Positions 12,030 through 22,596 of a stretch of DNA of 64,000 bases are shown piece after piece. Made by a program: the position numbers and the translations under genes. Source of the stretch: Rapana venosa (Eukaryota > Mollusca > Gastropoda > Neogastropoda > Muricidae); contig CM054154.1 in the NCBI GenBank assembly GCA_028751875.1, positions 56,175,679-56,239,678 on the forward strand, given 5' to 3'. Within the stretch, counting starts at the first letter, position 1. Each line of letters begins with the position of its first letter. Below the pieces are notes generated by a model. That model had not been told where the DNA came from. It saw only the letters and a list, made by a program, of their open reading frames with translations, and ran no database searches.

Positions 12030-12162
12030 CTGCACAGGGTTCAAAGTTCAAGACTGGATTAACCTGTGACCCCTACTGGGGCATGGCAGAGTTCATGTTC
12101 CAACAATTTTCACTGTAACTGGCCCCCCCAGTCACCACAGGGCTTGAAGAAACTTCTTCCAA

Positions 12163-12258
12163 CGCTCAGACAGCAACTACTGCTGTCTGTCATATGAACG
12201 AAAATGCGTTACGCTGCCGTTAAGCGCCTGACAAGTCAGGCCCAGCGCATCCGACTTT
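12163..12258. repeat. Dispersed repeat D1, copy 1
   Basis: About 95 bp beginning GCTCAGACAGCAACT and containing GCCGTTAAGCGCCTGACAAG. A second copy with modest divergence lies at 15325-15423, where it abuts an S1 SINE. It contains a short TGAC/GTCA hairpin. Class unknown; possibly part of a larger SINE body. Confidence 0.65.
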
Positions 12259-12336
12259 GGCGTGGGGGAGAATACTTATCTTTAAAGTCTTTCTGGAAAA
12301 AAGGCAGGAGAATGGACCAAGAGGGCAGAAAATAGA

Positions 12337-12478
12337 CAAGAAGGAGGTGACAGGAAGAAATGGAACCAGTTAGAAACAAAGAGAGGGAGAGAAAAGAGGG
12401 AACTCCTAGCACAGAATTGTTTTCAGAAGGTGGGGATGCTGTTTACACTGACAGCCCCCGGCATCCTCATGGGGGATT
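12337..12478. repeat. Dispersed repeat D2, copy 1
   Basis: A purine-rich block starting GACAAGAAGGAGGTGACAGG and running to a GGCATCCTCA-like end. It is shared with 57590-57735 at high identity, including a TTTACACTGACAG word. Not recognised as a known class. Confidence 0.7.
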
Positions 12479-12984
12479 TTAGACACTGAAACCATCTCCC
12501 TTCTTCCCACCACCCTTGCATGCCAAGAACCAGCCACCATCATTGACTGTAACAACTAATACACATGTCTAACTTGCGATAACAAAAACATTTTTGAAAC
12601 TTTACTTGAACGAAATTTTGCACTCAGCCTATTCAATAACAATTTTATGCAACTTTATTGTGAATTATGAACTTGCGCAAGTTTAACGCCTTTTTGCCTG
12701 AAGACAACAACAAATCACAAAACATCAACACATCAGTCTTGAAGACCTGTCACTAATCATGAGTTAAACATGTACACTACCCCCTCCTCCCTCTTCTATA
12801 AATCATTGGAGCATCTCTCTCTCTTTCTCTCTCTCTGTGTCTCTGTCTCTCTCTAGCTGTATCTTTTGAAAGCCTCCGATGTAAAGACAGAGACATGAAA
12901 AATAATGTCTTTCATGGTAAAAGGTTTTTTTTTTGGCTTGGAGCACTTTGAAGGCACCCTGAAGTACAATGGTGATGGATTCTA

Positions 12985-13955
12985 GAGCCATGGATTCTAG
13001 AGCCAAGGGGTTAAGACTGTTTGACTTCAATGATGAGGGTCCTAAGACTGTTTGACTTCAATGATGAGGGTCCTAAGACTGTTTGACTTCAATGATGAGG
13101 GTCCTAAGACTGTTTGACTTCAATGATGAGGGTCCTAAGACTGTTTGACTTCAATGATGAGGGTCCTAAGACTGTTTGACTTCAATGATGAGGGTCCTAA
13201 GACTGTTTGACTTCAATGATGAGGGTCCTAAGACTGTTTGACTTCAATGATGAGGGTCCTAAGACTGTTTGACTTCAATGATGAGGGTCCTAAGACTGTT
13301 TGACTTCAATGATGAGGGTCTAAGACTGTTTGACTTCAATGATGAGGGTCCTAAGACTGTTTGACTTCAATGATGAGGGTCCTAAGACTGTTTGACTTCA
13401 ATGATGAGGGTCCTAAGACTGTTTGACTTCAATGATGAGGGTCCTAAGACTGTTTGACTTCAATGATGAGGGTCCTAAGACTGTTTGACTTCAATGATGA
13501 GGGTCCTAAGACTGTTTGACTTCAATGATGAGGAGCCTAAGACTGTTTGACTTCAATGATGAGGAGCCTAAGACTGTTTGACTTCAATGATGAGGGACCT
13601 AAGACTGTTTGACTTCAATGATGAGGGTCCTAAGACTGACTTCAATGATGAGTGTCCTAAGACTGTTTGACTTCAATGATGAGGGACCTAAGACTGTTTG
13701 ACTTCAATGATGAGGGACCTAAGACTGTTTGACTTCAATGATGAGGGACCTAAGACGGTTTGACTTCAATGATGAGGGTCCTAAGACGGTTTGACTTCAA
13801 TGATGAGGGTCCCTGAAGTCAAGGGTTTGAATCTTGGTGGTGACGTCTGGTGAATGAAACTGAAAGGTGGGTTGTTTGTTGTTTGTTTATTTTACAGTCT
13901 TCCAGGCCAACCTTAAGAGTAGACCTGCCAGTATTTTGATTCCCTTCATGTGTGA
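12985..13955 (+). mobile_element. tRNA-derived SINE (S2) with its tRNA region expanded
   Basis: The left part (12985-13015) carries box A-like AGCCAAGGGGTTAAGACT. The right part (13815-13850) carries box B-like GGGTTTGAATCTTGG, then the S2 body (CAGGCCAACCTTAAGAGTAG, GACCTGCCAGT) to about 13955. Between the boxes, where a tRNA has its anticodon arm, lies the 31-bp satellite T4. An intact S2 head for comparison is at 38431-38510. Confidence 0.8.
13012..13812. repeat. 31-bp satellite T4
   Basis: About 26 tandem 31-bp units containing GACTGTTTGACTTCAATGAT. The array is nearly perfect on the left (GGGTCC type). On the right it has variant units (GGAGCC, GGGACC, GTGTCC, GACGG) and one shortened unit at about 13636. 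Homogeneity on one side and variants on the other suggest recent one-sided amplification. Confidence 0.95.
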
Positions 13956-13987
13956 GTGTGTGTGTTCATTTTTTTAAATTTTTATTT

Positions 13988-14150
13988 CATTCTTTTATAT
14001 CAAGGATAATGGAATAAGCACTTAAGTGCTTTTTTACATCCAGTCCCCGTGTGTATGCGGTTTTGTAAATTCTGTCATCTGTTCCCACCGGCACACAATG
14101 GCCTACTCTTAAGAAAAGCGGAACAGGATTGTGTGTGGAACAGGATTGTG
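13988..14150 (-). mobile_element. S1 SINE, partial, inserted beside S2
   Basis: The plus strand reads tail first: a TTTTATATC word, GGATAATGGAATAAGCACTT, the TTTTTTACATCCAGTCCCC word, TGCGGTTTTGTAAATTCTGT and GGCACACAATGGCCTACTCT. The head is lost at a TG tract (14153-14220). Confidence 0.8.
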
Positions 14151-14152
14151 TC

Positions 14153-14250
14153 TGTGTGTGTGTGTGTGTGTGTGCATGTGTGCGTGTGTGTGCATGCGTG
14201 TGTGTGTGTGTGTGTGTGTGTATCTATCTATATATATATACACACACATG
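14153..14250. repeat. TG microsatellite
   Basis: (TG)n with CATG interruptions, then a short TATC/TA tract. Confidence 0.9.
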
Positions 14251-14517
14251 CAGAAGATCAAATTTATAAGCACTTTAAAGATAATTTCATTCATATAATA
14301 ATAATAATAATAATAATGTATGGAATTTATATAGAGCTGAATCTTGTAAAGCAACAAATCAAAGCACTCAGATGACATTAAAAATGTTTGGGTTTTTTAT
14401 ATCGAGGATAATGGAATAAGCACTCATGTCTGATGCATTATGGAAACACAAACATACACCCAGTACACATCCTGAACACCACCACAAAATGGAGGCCAGC
14501 GGGCAGACCTCCTGCAC
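14238..14517 (+). mobile_element. S2 SINE 3' part broken up by other insertions
   Basis: S2 words GCAGAAGATCAAATTTATAA (14250) and ATGGAAACACAAACATACAC (14440) with ACATCCTGAACACC lie in order. They are separated by an AAT-tract module (14300-14372) and a short S1 tail word (14392-14425). This fits one S2 element hit repeatedly. Confidence 0.55.
14300..14372 (+). repeat. AAT-tract module M, copy 1
   Basis: (AAT)n followed by GTATGGAATTTATATAGAGC and then TGTAAAGCAACAAATCAAAG. Identical architecture occurs at 29949-30030, 30833-30911 (minus) and 41219-41318. Likely a small mobile element that starts in a microsatellite. Confidence 0.7.
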
Positions 14518-14519
14518 AG

Positions 14520-14532
14520 TTACACAGACACA

Positions 14533-14573
<41 letters not shown>

Positions 14574-14768
14574 ACACAGACACACACACACACATACACA
14601 CACACACACACACACACAGACACACACACATACACACACACACACAGACACACACACATACACACACACGCACGCACACACAGACACACACACACACACA
14701 CAGACACACAGACACACACACAGACACACACACAGACACACACACACACAGACACACACACACACACA

Positions 14769-14802
<34 letters not shown>

Positions 14803-14822
14803 ACACACACACACACACAGAC
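14520..14822. repeat. CA/GACA microsatellite
   Basis: About 300 bp of (CA)n with regular GACACACA interruptions, in HDHD2 intron 3. All open frames across it are artefacts. Confidence 0.95.
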
Positions 14823-15007
14823 AGGAGGAGGAGGAGACCAGGCACTGCACATCCCACCCACAAGTCAAGGAGGCAGAGAAGAGAAGAAGTTGGGATATAC
14901 ATATAGATATATATATGATATATATAATATATATATATACACTGATCAGCGATAGTGGTCAGGGATTGATTGATCAGTAGAGTGGTTGGGGCCCAGTGGT
15001 CTGTCAC

Positions 15008-15092
15008 CTGAAGGCATCGTTCATGGGAGTGTAGTCAAACTTGTCAGGTGCAAGTCCCACCAGCACGGCATTGGGGTTCTCCACCCTCACAC
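15008..15092 (-). CDS. HDHD2: HDHD2 exon 3
   Basis: An 85-bp exon (2 + 27 codons + 2) encoding VRVENPNAVLVGLAPDKF and DYTPMNDAF, matching the DPNAVVMGLAPEHF region of vertebrate HDHD2. The acceptor AG is at 15094-15093 and the donor is TTCAG|GTGACA at 15008/15007. The pentanucleotide array starts immediately upstream of the acceptor, so the polypyrimidine tract is made of repeat. Confidence 0.93.
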
Positions 15093-15242
15093 CTGCACAG
15101 CACAGCATAGCACAGCACAGCACAGCACAGCACAGTACAGCACAGCACAGCACAGTACAGCACAGCACAGCATAGTACAGCATAGTACAGCACAGCACAG
15201 CACAGCATAGTACAGCACAGCATAGCACAGCACAGCACAGCA
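15093..15242. repeat. CACAG pentanucleotide array
   Basis: About 30 units of CACAG with TACAG/CATAG variants. Transcribed in HDHD2 sense as CTGTG repeats ending in the exon 3 acceptor. Confidence 0.95.
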
Positions 15243-15324
15243 TTGGTTCTGTTTTCCACTATTCCTCCGCTAGAGCTCCAACATCCTTCTTCCTCTTTGT
15301 GAGTCTTTTGCTTCGTCATCAAAT

Positions 15325-15423
15325 GCTCAGACAGCAATTTTTGTTGTTTGTCATAATTATGAGCGAAAATGCGTGGCACAGCCGTTAAGCACCTGACAAG
15401 TCAGGCCCAGCATATCCAACTTC
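15325..15423. repeat. Dispersed repeat D1, copy 2
   Basis: Matches 12163-12258, with words GCTCAGACAGCAA, GAGCGAAAATGCGT and CCTGACAAGTCAGGCCCAGC. Confidence 0.65.
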
Positions 15424-15590
15424 CGTCTCATCCGAAAGACTCTGAAGAGAATGGAGTCAACACTGGTGTTAATTCTAGAGCAAAAATCCTCTGTGTGTAT
15501 AAACCTCAGTGAAGACAGGAACCTTCAGTTTACATTCCATTTATTCAACATGAGTTTGTCACTTTAACCACCTGGCTTTCCTGCCCCTAT
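15416..15590 (-). mobile_element. S1 SINE, partial
   Basis: CCGTCTCATCCGAAAGACTC, then GGAGTCAACACTGGTGTTAA and AGAGCAAAAATCCTC as in other S1 copies, with a decayed tRNA head ending CACCTGGCTTTCCTGCCCC. Confidence 0.65.
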
Positions 15591-16139
15591 TATACACACA
15601 CACACAGGGGCAATTTACTACCTCAAACAGCCCCCCCCCCCCCCCCCCCACCTAAAAATCCCCTGAAAATATGTTTGGTTGATACAACATTTCATTACTA
15701 CTGGAGCTATATATATATTATACTACATTATTTACAAGCTACACTGTTCTGATCCCACATACAATGTGCTCATGAATGCACACACACAAACAAACACACA
15801 CTCGCACACATGCATGCACAGATCAGACATGTACCATACTCAATCCTCAAAAGAACAGATCATTTAATAAAATCAACAGAAGAAAAGGATGAATAGGACA
15901 GACAATAATTTGGCAATTTCTGAATTTGCCAATCTAACAAAACAAACCAATTCATAAATTATAAATCTTACTTTTGCAAAAGAACAACAACAAAAATTAA
16001 ATGTATAAACTAATTTAGTATGTACAGCATTTTATTTCTGCAGTCTTGTTCTGATCTGAATATTACTATGTGTTAGTGAAATACTTGTTATTTTCTAACT
16101 TCAAAGTCCTGATCACACATGAATATGCTCTTGCATGTA
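15591..16139. other. HDHD2 intron 2, left part
   Basis: AT-rich, no exon seen. It has a CA tract (15594-15605), a C-run of about 18 (15631-15649) and scattered CA (15779-15815). Confidence 0.6.
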
Positions 16140-16166
16140 AACCACACACACACAGTACACACACAC

Positions 16167-16237
<71 letters not shown>
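16140..16237. repeat. CA microsatellite next to the exon 2 donor
   Basis: (CA)n with two AGTACA interruptions. In HDHD2 sense it is a TG tract starting about 13 nt after the exon 2 splice donor. Confidence 0.95.
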
Positions 16238-16238
<1 letters not shown>

Positions 16239-16250
16239 ACAAGGCTCTAC

Positions 16251-16459
16251 CTTCAAAATCTTCCAAGGCTTTGTCATCAACCATGAGCAAAGGCCGAACA
16301 TTTTTTTGGTCAATCAGTTTGCGAGCAGCTGTAAGAGACGTGAAGATCTCGTCAGAGTCGATAGAAAATCCTAGTCTGCGTAAACGTTCATGCAGCACAC
16401 GTTTTGACTCTTTGGTTGTATTAGTCACAAATTTCATTTTTACTCCACTATTTCGAAGT
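16251..16459 (-). CDS. HDHD2: HDHD2 exon 2
   Basis: A 209-bp exon (1 + 69 codons + 1). It contains [14 protein letters not shown] (HAD motif II region), [14 protein letters not shown] (cap start) and [16 protein letters not shown], each near-identical to vertebrate HDHD2. The acceptor is TTTTTTCCAG at 16460 and the donor is GAAG|GTAGAG at 16251/16250. The phase matches exons 1 and 3. The related phosphatase LHPP is less similar over these blocks, so HDHD2 is preferred. Confidence 0.95.
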
Positions 16460-16714
16460 CTGGAAAAAAAAAAGAGAAACAAACAAATACTGTATAGGAA
16501 ACTGGCACTTTGATCAAAGATGATTAATCTTGATTATAATCTATCAAGATCGATATTAAATGAAAGTGTAACATTAATTTCTATAACTGATATTCTAAAT
16601 CTTCCAGTTTTAAAATGTTCAAAGTCAGGTCATGTATACATATAATATCAATAATTTATGTGATGTAATATGTATCATACATACATGTACACTAACACAC
16701 ACATACATTGTGCT

Positions 16715-17032
16715 TGTGATCTGATGCCCTTGAGCAACTGTTAGGACACTGGTAGTCCAAGGGGATTTTCCCCTTAATTAAAGTTAACACCAGTACTGAT
16801 TCCACTTCCCGAAAAGTCCTTTGGATGAGTCTATAAACCGAGGTGCTGAGAATGCATGCTGAACATCTTGCACTCACGTTAAAACCTGTTCCACCTTTCA
16901 GAAGAGTAGAGCACTTTGCAGTGGGAATGGATGACAAAATTTACACAATTGTATGCACATATGTAGACTGGATGTAAAAAAGCACATGAAATTGAATACT
17001 TATTCCATTACTTTCAAAACAAAAGAATAGAT
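16715..17032 (+). mobile_element. S1 SINE, near full length
   Basis: A degraded tRNA head, then GTTAACACCAGTACTGATTC, CCTTTGGATGAGTCTATAAA, GTTAAAACCTGTTCCACCTT and a tail with GGATGTAAAAAAGCACATGA. It lies in HDHD2 intron 1, antisense to the gene. Confidence 0.75.
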
Positions 17033-17227
17033 CAACAAACATTAGACACACAGTGGCACACACATTGCGCAGTGTATTGTTTTATTGTTTGTTTCTTCTT
17101 ATTGGTACATCTTATTGTTAAGCATTAGGCCCCTAAGGGTTGTAATGATGTTGCAGTTAAATATCATTAAGAATTTTTTGTTCCTAGATTGTTGGTTTGA
17201 TGAAAAAAGCAAATGGATTGCTTATAA

Positions 17228-18053
17228 ACTCAATGTACCACTTCTTCTTCTTTTTCTTCCTTTTTTGTCATGTTTCTCCCAGGGGAGGTTTGACACTGAT
17301 GAGCCTTCTCCATCTCTCTCTGTTTTGAGCTTCCTCCTTATTTATGCCCCTTTCTCTAAGATCAACTGCAATACAGGCAGCCCAGGTCTTGCTAGGTCTT
17401 CCCTTTGGTCTCTTTCCATCCACTACGAAGTTCATTGCTCTTTTTATGATGTGGTGGTCTGCTTTCCATTGAACGTGCCCAAACCAGCACAGTCTATTGC
17501 TACTAGCTACAGACTTCAGATCATCAACTTTGCACATTCTCCATAGTTCTTCATTTGTGATCCTGTCTTCCCATTCGATCTTTGTCATGTAGTGTAGCAT
17601 TCGGTTTTCACAGCTCTTCAACAAACATCGGACGGTTTTTGTGAAAACCCACGTCTCTGAGCCATACAGGAGAACAGGTCTAATGCAGGCCTTATATATC
17701 AGGCAGCATTTCTCCAGTGGGATTTCTTGATTTCCAAGCAGACTTGCCAATTCTTTCCATTTCTTCCAAGCACTCACAATCCTGGTTCTGACAGCTAAGT
17801 CAGATTTTGCTTCACAGCTCATCATCTCTCCCAGGTAGCAGAATTCGTCTACCACTTCTATCTTCCCTTGTTCAAATTATAGCTCCTCCTTTCCTGCATT
17901 GGTATTGTCTTCACCCTTCTTATTCATACAACTGGGGCAGACAAATACTCCATCCTCCTTCTTCAGACTTTTGAACTTTGAGCATCTTTTGTGACACCAA
18001 TATTGACAGTTGCTGGTTGGTGCATTTGATCAAATTGTTCCCTACACCTGGAA
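17228..18053 (-). mobile_element. LINE-C copy 1: 3' end of a non-LTR element with a zinc finger
   Basis: One open frame covers RT C-terminal sequence: EFCYLGEMMSCEAKSDLAVR, RPVLLYGSETWVFTKTVR and RLCWFGHVQWKADHHIIKR, then a C-terminus with WRRLISVKPPLGET. Upstream, a frame break separates it from Cys/His-rich sequence (about 17890-18040) that in copy 2 forms a PHD-like finger. It ends in a GAA-rich tail at 17235-17245. The clade is not certain (RTE/R4-like architecture). It lies in HDHD2 intron 1 in gene orientation. Confidence 0.8.
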
Positions 18054-18212
18054 ATAAATTTGAATTTGACACAAACACAGGTATGTCACATTTGATTTGT
18101 ATACATGTGTACACACTGAGTCACTCAACTGAGACACACCACACGAATCCCCACTCCTAGCAACAAACACACACACACACACAGTCACACACACACAGAC
18201 ATGTATTTTCCC

Positions 18213-18417
18213 CCCTTTTTATATGGAGGATAATGGAATAAGCACTCATGTGCTTTTTTACATCCAGTCCCCATGTGTATGCGGTTTTGTAAATTTTGTC
18301 ATCTGTTCCCACCGGCACACAATGGCCTACTCTTTCGAAAAGTGGAACAGGATTTAACTCGCTAACGCAAGATGTTCTGCATGTACATGGGGACTCGGTT
18401 TATAGTCTCATCCGAAG
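18213..18417 (-). mobile_element. S1 SINE, head-truncated
   Basis: Tail-first words GGATAATGGAATAAGCACTC, TACATCCAGTCCCC, TGCGGTTTTGTAAATTTTGT and TCGGTTTATAGTCTCATCCG. The tRNA head is missing. Confidence 0.8.
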
Positions 18418-18605
18418 TATGGACTGAAAGATGCACTGACTCTTAAAGACAGACAGGAACTGAGACAGACAGACTGACAGACACACACATATGTATACAC
18501 ACATACATGTACACACACACTCACACACACACACTCACACACACACACTGTTCTAATATCACTTAGAGTGAACAGATTTTAAATTGAAGACAGCACACAC
18601 GTCAC

Positions 18606-18700
18606 CTTTCCAATGCCTTCAATGATCCGGGAATTTCCATGTCATCAATGTGAAGAGTCCCGCTCAGATCAATCAGGACACATTTGATGGTTTTGCTCAT
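18606..18700 (-). CDS. HDHD2: HDHD2 exon 1 (start)
   Basis: ATG at 18700-18698. It encodes MSKTIKCVLIDLSGTLHIDD and on to the split codon at ALE|R. DLSGT is HAD motif I as found in HDHD2/LHPP: the nucleophile Asp is present and the usual second Asp is replaced by Ser, which is normal for this family. The donor is GAAAG|GTGACG at 18606/18605. The product is a predicted soluble HAD-superfamily phosphatase whose physiological substrate is not settled. Placed exons give about 202 of about 259 residues. Confidence 0.93.
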
Positions 18701-19646
18701 GTTCTCAGAATAGCTTACCAACCTTGCAAATCTCTTCATGCAGCTGACTGAAAGTTCGCATAAGCTACCGTTTTTTTGGCCTACGTGTCTTTTAACCGAA
18801 ATGAAGATATCCCTTTACACTCTTGCTTAAAAAAATCAAGTACCCCTTCCCCCGTACTCAACAAAAGCAATAGTAAGAACATATTCTGATTCCGAAGGTC
18901 TAATATCTTTTTCTTTCAACATAAAATTACTTTTGGATTCTCTTTTTAAAGTAAAGGGATTTCTGGATACGAAAGTGTGGCTCATTTATTAAACATACTT
19001 AAAAGTGTTGATCGTCTGCCTGAAGTCTGCTATTTTGGTAAAGTTGGAAAAGAAACTTTGTGTTTTGTTTTCCCCAGATAGAAGTACTGTGAACTGTGTG
19101 TGTTAAATGCATTTCATTGTTCGATTGTATCTGTTTGTCTTGCAGATATCGAAATATTGTCAGATGGAATTTCTATATTGTTAGGTCTTTGTGGAATCCT
19201 ATTGAGTCTCTGCAAGTCTAGTGACTAAACCTTTTGATGAACACTGGATAAATATGCTACCACAATGTTAGATACACGTGTGCCGTTCTTATTTTAACTG
19301 GTAAAGCCATTATGGTACCGTCGATAACTGGTGACTATGATCACAATGCTCTGTTGACTTTTTTTGTGTGCTGATGTACATTGTATTTTGCACTGAAGTT
19401 GTTTACTTGTCTCTAGGCAAGGACTAAATTTGAAATTTAAGTATGGGGTAACTGCTTATCTTTTGGAAATTATCATTTGGCAACTGATAAAAGCTAGAAT
19501 TTGATATTATCATTATGCTTGTTTATTGCAATAGCCTTATTGTGTGCATGTATACATGTATTCATATACTTGTAATAACCAATATATAGAGGGGAAAACC
19601 CTTAGTTTGTACACAAGTTCACATTTTTTTCTGGTGTTTTTACCAG
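18701..19646. promoter_or_regulatory. Shared divergent 5' region of HDHD2 and the zinc-finger gene
   Basis: About 0.95 kb lies between the HDHD2 start codon and the first recognised exon of the plus-strand gene. It is AT-rich, has little simple repeat compared with its surroundings, and has no open frame. Both promoters and 5' UTR exons probably lie here. No TATA or initiator element could be assigned with confidence. Confidence 0.4.
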
Positions 19647-19918
19647 ATTGCTAATGTTCAGCTTGAGCCCAATGATCCTTTTGACCCCATAAGCCCTCAG
19701 GAGGTCAACAGAAGGTCATGGAAGAGGTGACACCTACCAGTAAAGTGACAGCAGTGGTGTCTGTTCATCCCCCATCTAGTCAGCCCAATGACAGCTTGCA
19801 TGGAATTGGCTCCTCCAGTAAAATGATGACAGGGGGAACAACTCATCCAATATCTGGTCAGCAGGAGCAGAATTTGATAGAGATGATGACGGTGCCTTTT
19901 ACTGCAGCTGTTCCTATG
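19647..19918 (+). CDS. C2H2 zinc-finger gene, first coding exon
   Basis: Acceptor after a T-rich tract (TTTTTACCAG to 19646). ATG at 19718 with G at -3 and +4, preceded in frame by a stop at 19682-19684, which supports this start; 19647-19717 is then 5' UTR. The 67 codons are low in recognisable structure: Ser/Thr/Met-rich, with MEEVTPTSKVTAVVSVHPPS at the start and IEMMTVPFTAAVPM at the end. The donor is CCTATG|GTAGGT (phase 0), followed at once by a GT tract. Joining to 27750 keeps the frame. Assignment to the zinc-finger gene is inferred from phase, strand and order. Confidence 0.6.
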
Positions 19919-19937
19919 GTAGGTGTGTGTGTGTGTG

Positions 19938-19973
<36 letters not shown>

Positions 19974-20160
19974 AAGGGGGGGATATGCACATGTACGTGT
20001 GTGTGTGTGTGTGTGAAGCACTGAAGGGGTGGTGGTGCATGTATTTTGTGTTTGTGAACCTGTGTATGTGTGTGCGCGCGTGCGTGTGTGCATGTGTGAT
20101 TTTTATTCCATTAACTTGATTAAGTACTACAATAGTTTTTAAAATATTATTTTATACCAG
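19919..20160. repeat. GT-rich start of intron 1
   Basis: Tracts of (GT)n at 19922-19970, 20000-20015 and 20060-20095, beginning inside the splice donor region. Confidence 0.8.
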
Positions 20161-20251
20161 CACTAACAGTAGTCAAGTGAAGTCAAGTCAAGTCAAAAAC
20201 ACTTTATTTAATCATCCCATGAAGGGCAATTACAATACTGACAGGCACATT

Positions 20252-21334
20252 CTTCTTCTTTTTTTGTCATGTTTCTCCCAGGGGAGGTTTGACATTGATG
20301 AGCTTCTCCATCTCTCTCTGTTTTGAGCTTCCTCCTTATGCCCCTTTCTCTAAGATCATCTGCAATATAGGTAGCCCAGGTTTTTCTAGGTCTTCCTTTG
20401 GTCTCTTTCCATCCACTACAAAGTTCATTGCTCTTTTTATGATGTGGTGGTCTGCTTTCCGTTGAACGTGCCCAAACCAGCACAGTCTATTGCTACTAGC
20501 TACAGACTTCAGATCATCAACTTTGCACATTCTCCATAGTTCTTCATTTGTGATCCTGTCTTCCCATTTGATCTTTGTCATGTAGCGTAGCATTCGGTTT
20601 TCACAGCTCTTCAACAAACATTGGACGATTTTTGTGAAAACCCACGTCTCCGAACCATACAGGAGAACAGGTCTAATGCAGGCCTTATATATCAGACGGC
20701 GTTTCTCCAGTGGGATTTTCTGATTTCCGAGCAGACTTGCTAATTCTTTCCATTTCTTCCAAGCACTCGCAATCCTGGTTCTGACAGCTAAGTCAGATTT
20801 TGCTTCACAGCTCATCATCTCTCCCAGGTAGCAGAATTCGTCTACCACTTCTATCTTCCCTTGTTCAAATTCTAGCTCCTTCTTTCCTGCATCGGTATTG
20901 TCTTCACCCTTCTTATTCATACAACTGGGGCAGACAAATACTCCATCCTCCTTCTTCAGACTTTTGAGCTTTGAGCATCTTTTGTGACACCAATATTGAC
21001 AGTTGGAGCATTTGATCGAATGTTCCCTACACCTTTGTGGCAGACACCACACGGGTATTTGCCTTGACAGGCCTCAACGTTCAGTGCAAGCACAACACAT
21101 AGCCACTCCTGAACAAGTCATCCCTTACCTGCTCGTGGTGAGGCCTGCTTTTGCAGACAAAGGCAATGACGAAGGGCAAGTGTTCAGCGCCCTTTAAGTA
21201 TAACTGTTCACTCCACTGCCTTGTGGATTAGAGTTTTTACTCAAGGGCTACGTCTCATTGTGGATACCAATGAGTTGGGGTCAGGAAGGGCATCTGGCCA
21301 TGAAAATTCTCGCTCCAAACAAAAACAAATGATG
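20252..21334 (-). mobile_element. LINE-C copy 2, nested in LINE-A
   Basis: Flanked by a 13-bp target duplication, TGACAGGCACATT, at 20239-20251 and 21335-21347. One open frame (about 20336-21052) has a PHD-like cluster (CSNCQYWCHKRC, then CPSC), followed by EFCYLGEMMSCEAKSDLAVR and the RT C-terminal thumb region as in copy 1. It is 5'-truncated within or just after the RT and has a GAA-rich 3' tail at the 20252 end. About 95 percent similar to copy 1 by eye. Confidence 0.88.
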
Positions 21335-21698
21335 TGACAGGCACATTGATATGCATAAAAAATCTATAAGATACAAAAAAGCTATGTTTCATATTGGTTA
21401 AAACATTCCTAAATGACTTCAAATAAAAATGTCATGAACACACATACACAAACACACACATGCACACACACATACACACACATATCAATTGTGAACACAT
21501 TGTTAAAAAACACCCCCAAAACCCCATTGACTAGAAGACATAAAAAAACACTTATTATTTACGCACACACTTACGCAACAAGTACACACGCACATGCGTG
21601 CGTGTGCGAACACACACACCCATACCATACACCAATGTATGAATTCAATGTTTTAAAGACCATTCACTAGAAGACAGGCTTATTTAACACACACGCGT

Positions 21699-21730
<32 letters not shown>

Positions 21731-22596
21731 TTATGTATTGACTACACTCATAACAATGACAATCAGGCAAGTAATTCAGAGAAATGTAAAAACTAGGTAG
21801 TCAACATCATTGTGAATTCAGAATTCGAATGCTTACTGGCACAAAAGAATTTCTTTTTCTGTTTGTTTTGCTGATGGGACACTGAAAACGACGTTCCGAA
21901 GGCAACAACTGAAATTCTGGAAACAAAGCATGGGAGGGATCAGCCAAAATGGCAGTGGCTTTGCGTACAAGCTGCTGATTGCAGAACGACATGAGATCTC
22001 ATTGTTCTTTTCCAATTATTTTTTAGCAGATTCTTACAATTCTCTGCAGGCCATTCTTGTTTTTAACACTAAGGTTATTGTACCAACAAATGAAAGCAAA
22101 ACTTAGAACAATCTTTTTGTCTACAGAAATTGAGTTCAGTTTCCTTAGAAAATACACACGTTGTTGTCCCTTTTTGACAATAGTGTCAGTGTTAACATCC
22201 CAGTTTAACTTGTGGTCAAAAACAGTTCCCCCAGATACTTATAGTTCGAAACATTTTCAACTTCCTGATTATGGATAATAATATTCTTAGGAGTATGCCC
22301 TGATCTTCTGAAGTCGATAGGCTGCGTAACATCCGACAACTACACCATTCTTTACTCAGGAGGAGATCAACACCAGAAAGGAGTTGGCATGATTCTAGAT
22401 CAAGAAACCTCAAAGACCATCAAAGGTTTCTGGACTGTAAATGACAGAGTCCTGATAGTAAAACTTAAGGGCACACCTTTCGACATTGGAATAGTACAAG
22501 TATATGCACCAACAGCTGATAAAGATGACGCAGAAATTGAGGAGTTTTATGAAAATATCGAAAAGGCAATGAAGCAACTGAAGTCTCAGAATAATA

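Larger units (their letters stand above)
12030..13010. other. HDHD2 intron 3, left part
   Basis: No exon seen. It holds two dispersed repeats, D1 and D2 (listed separately), AT-rich DNA (12540-12780) and a TC tract (12814-12853). Confidence 0.6.

Noticed and set aside
14368..15007. Val/Cys and His/Thr-rich frames
   Set aside because: CA/GT microsatellite translations.
19647..19717. Coding use of IANVQLEPNDPFDPISPQEV upstream of the chosen start
   Set aside because: That frame stops at TGA about 27 codons in, and it is not the frame that joins to exon 2; treated as 5' UTR.
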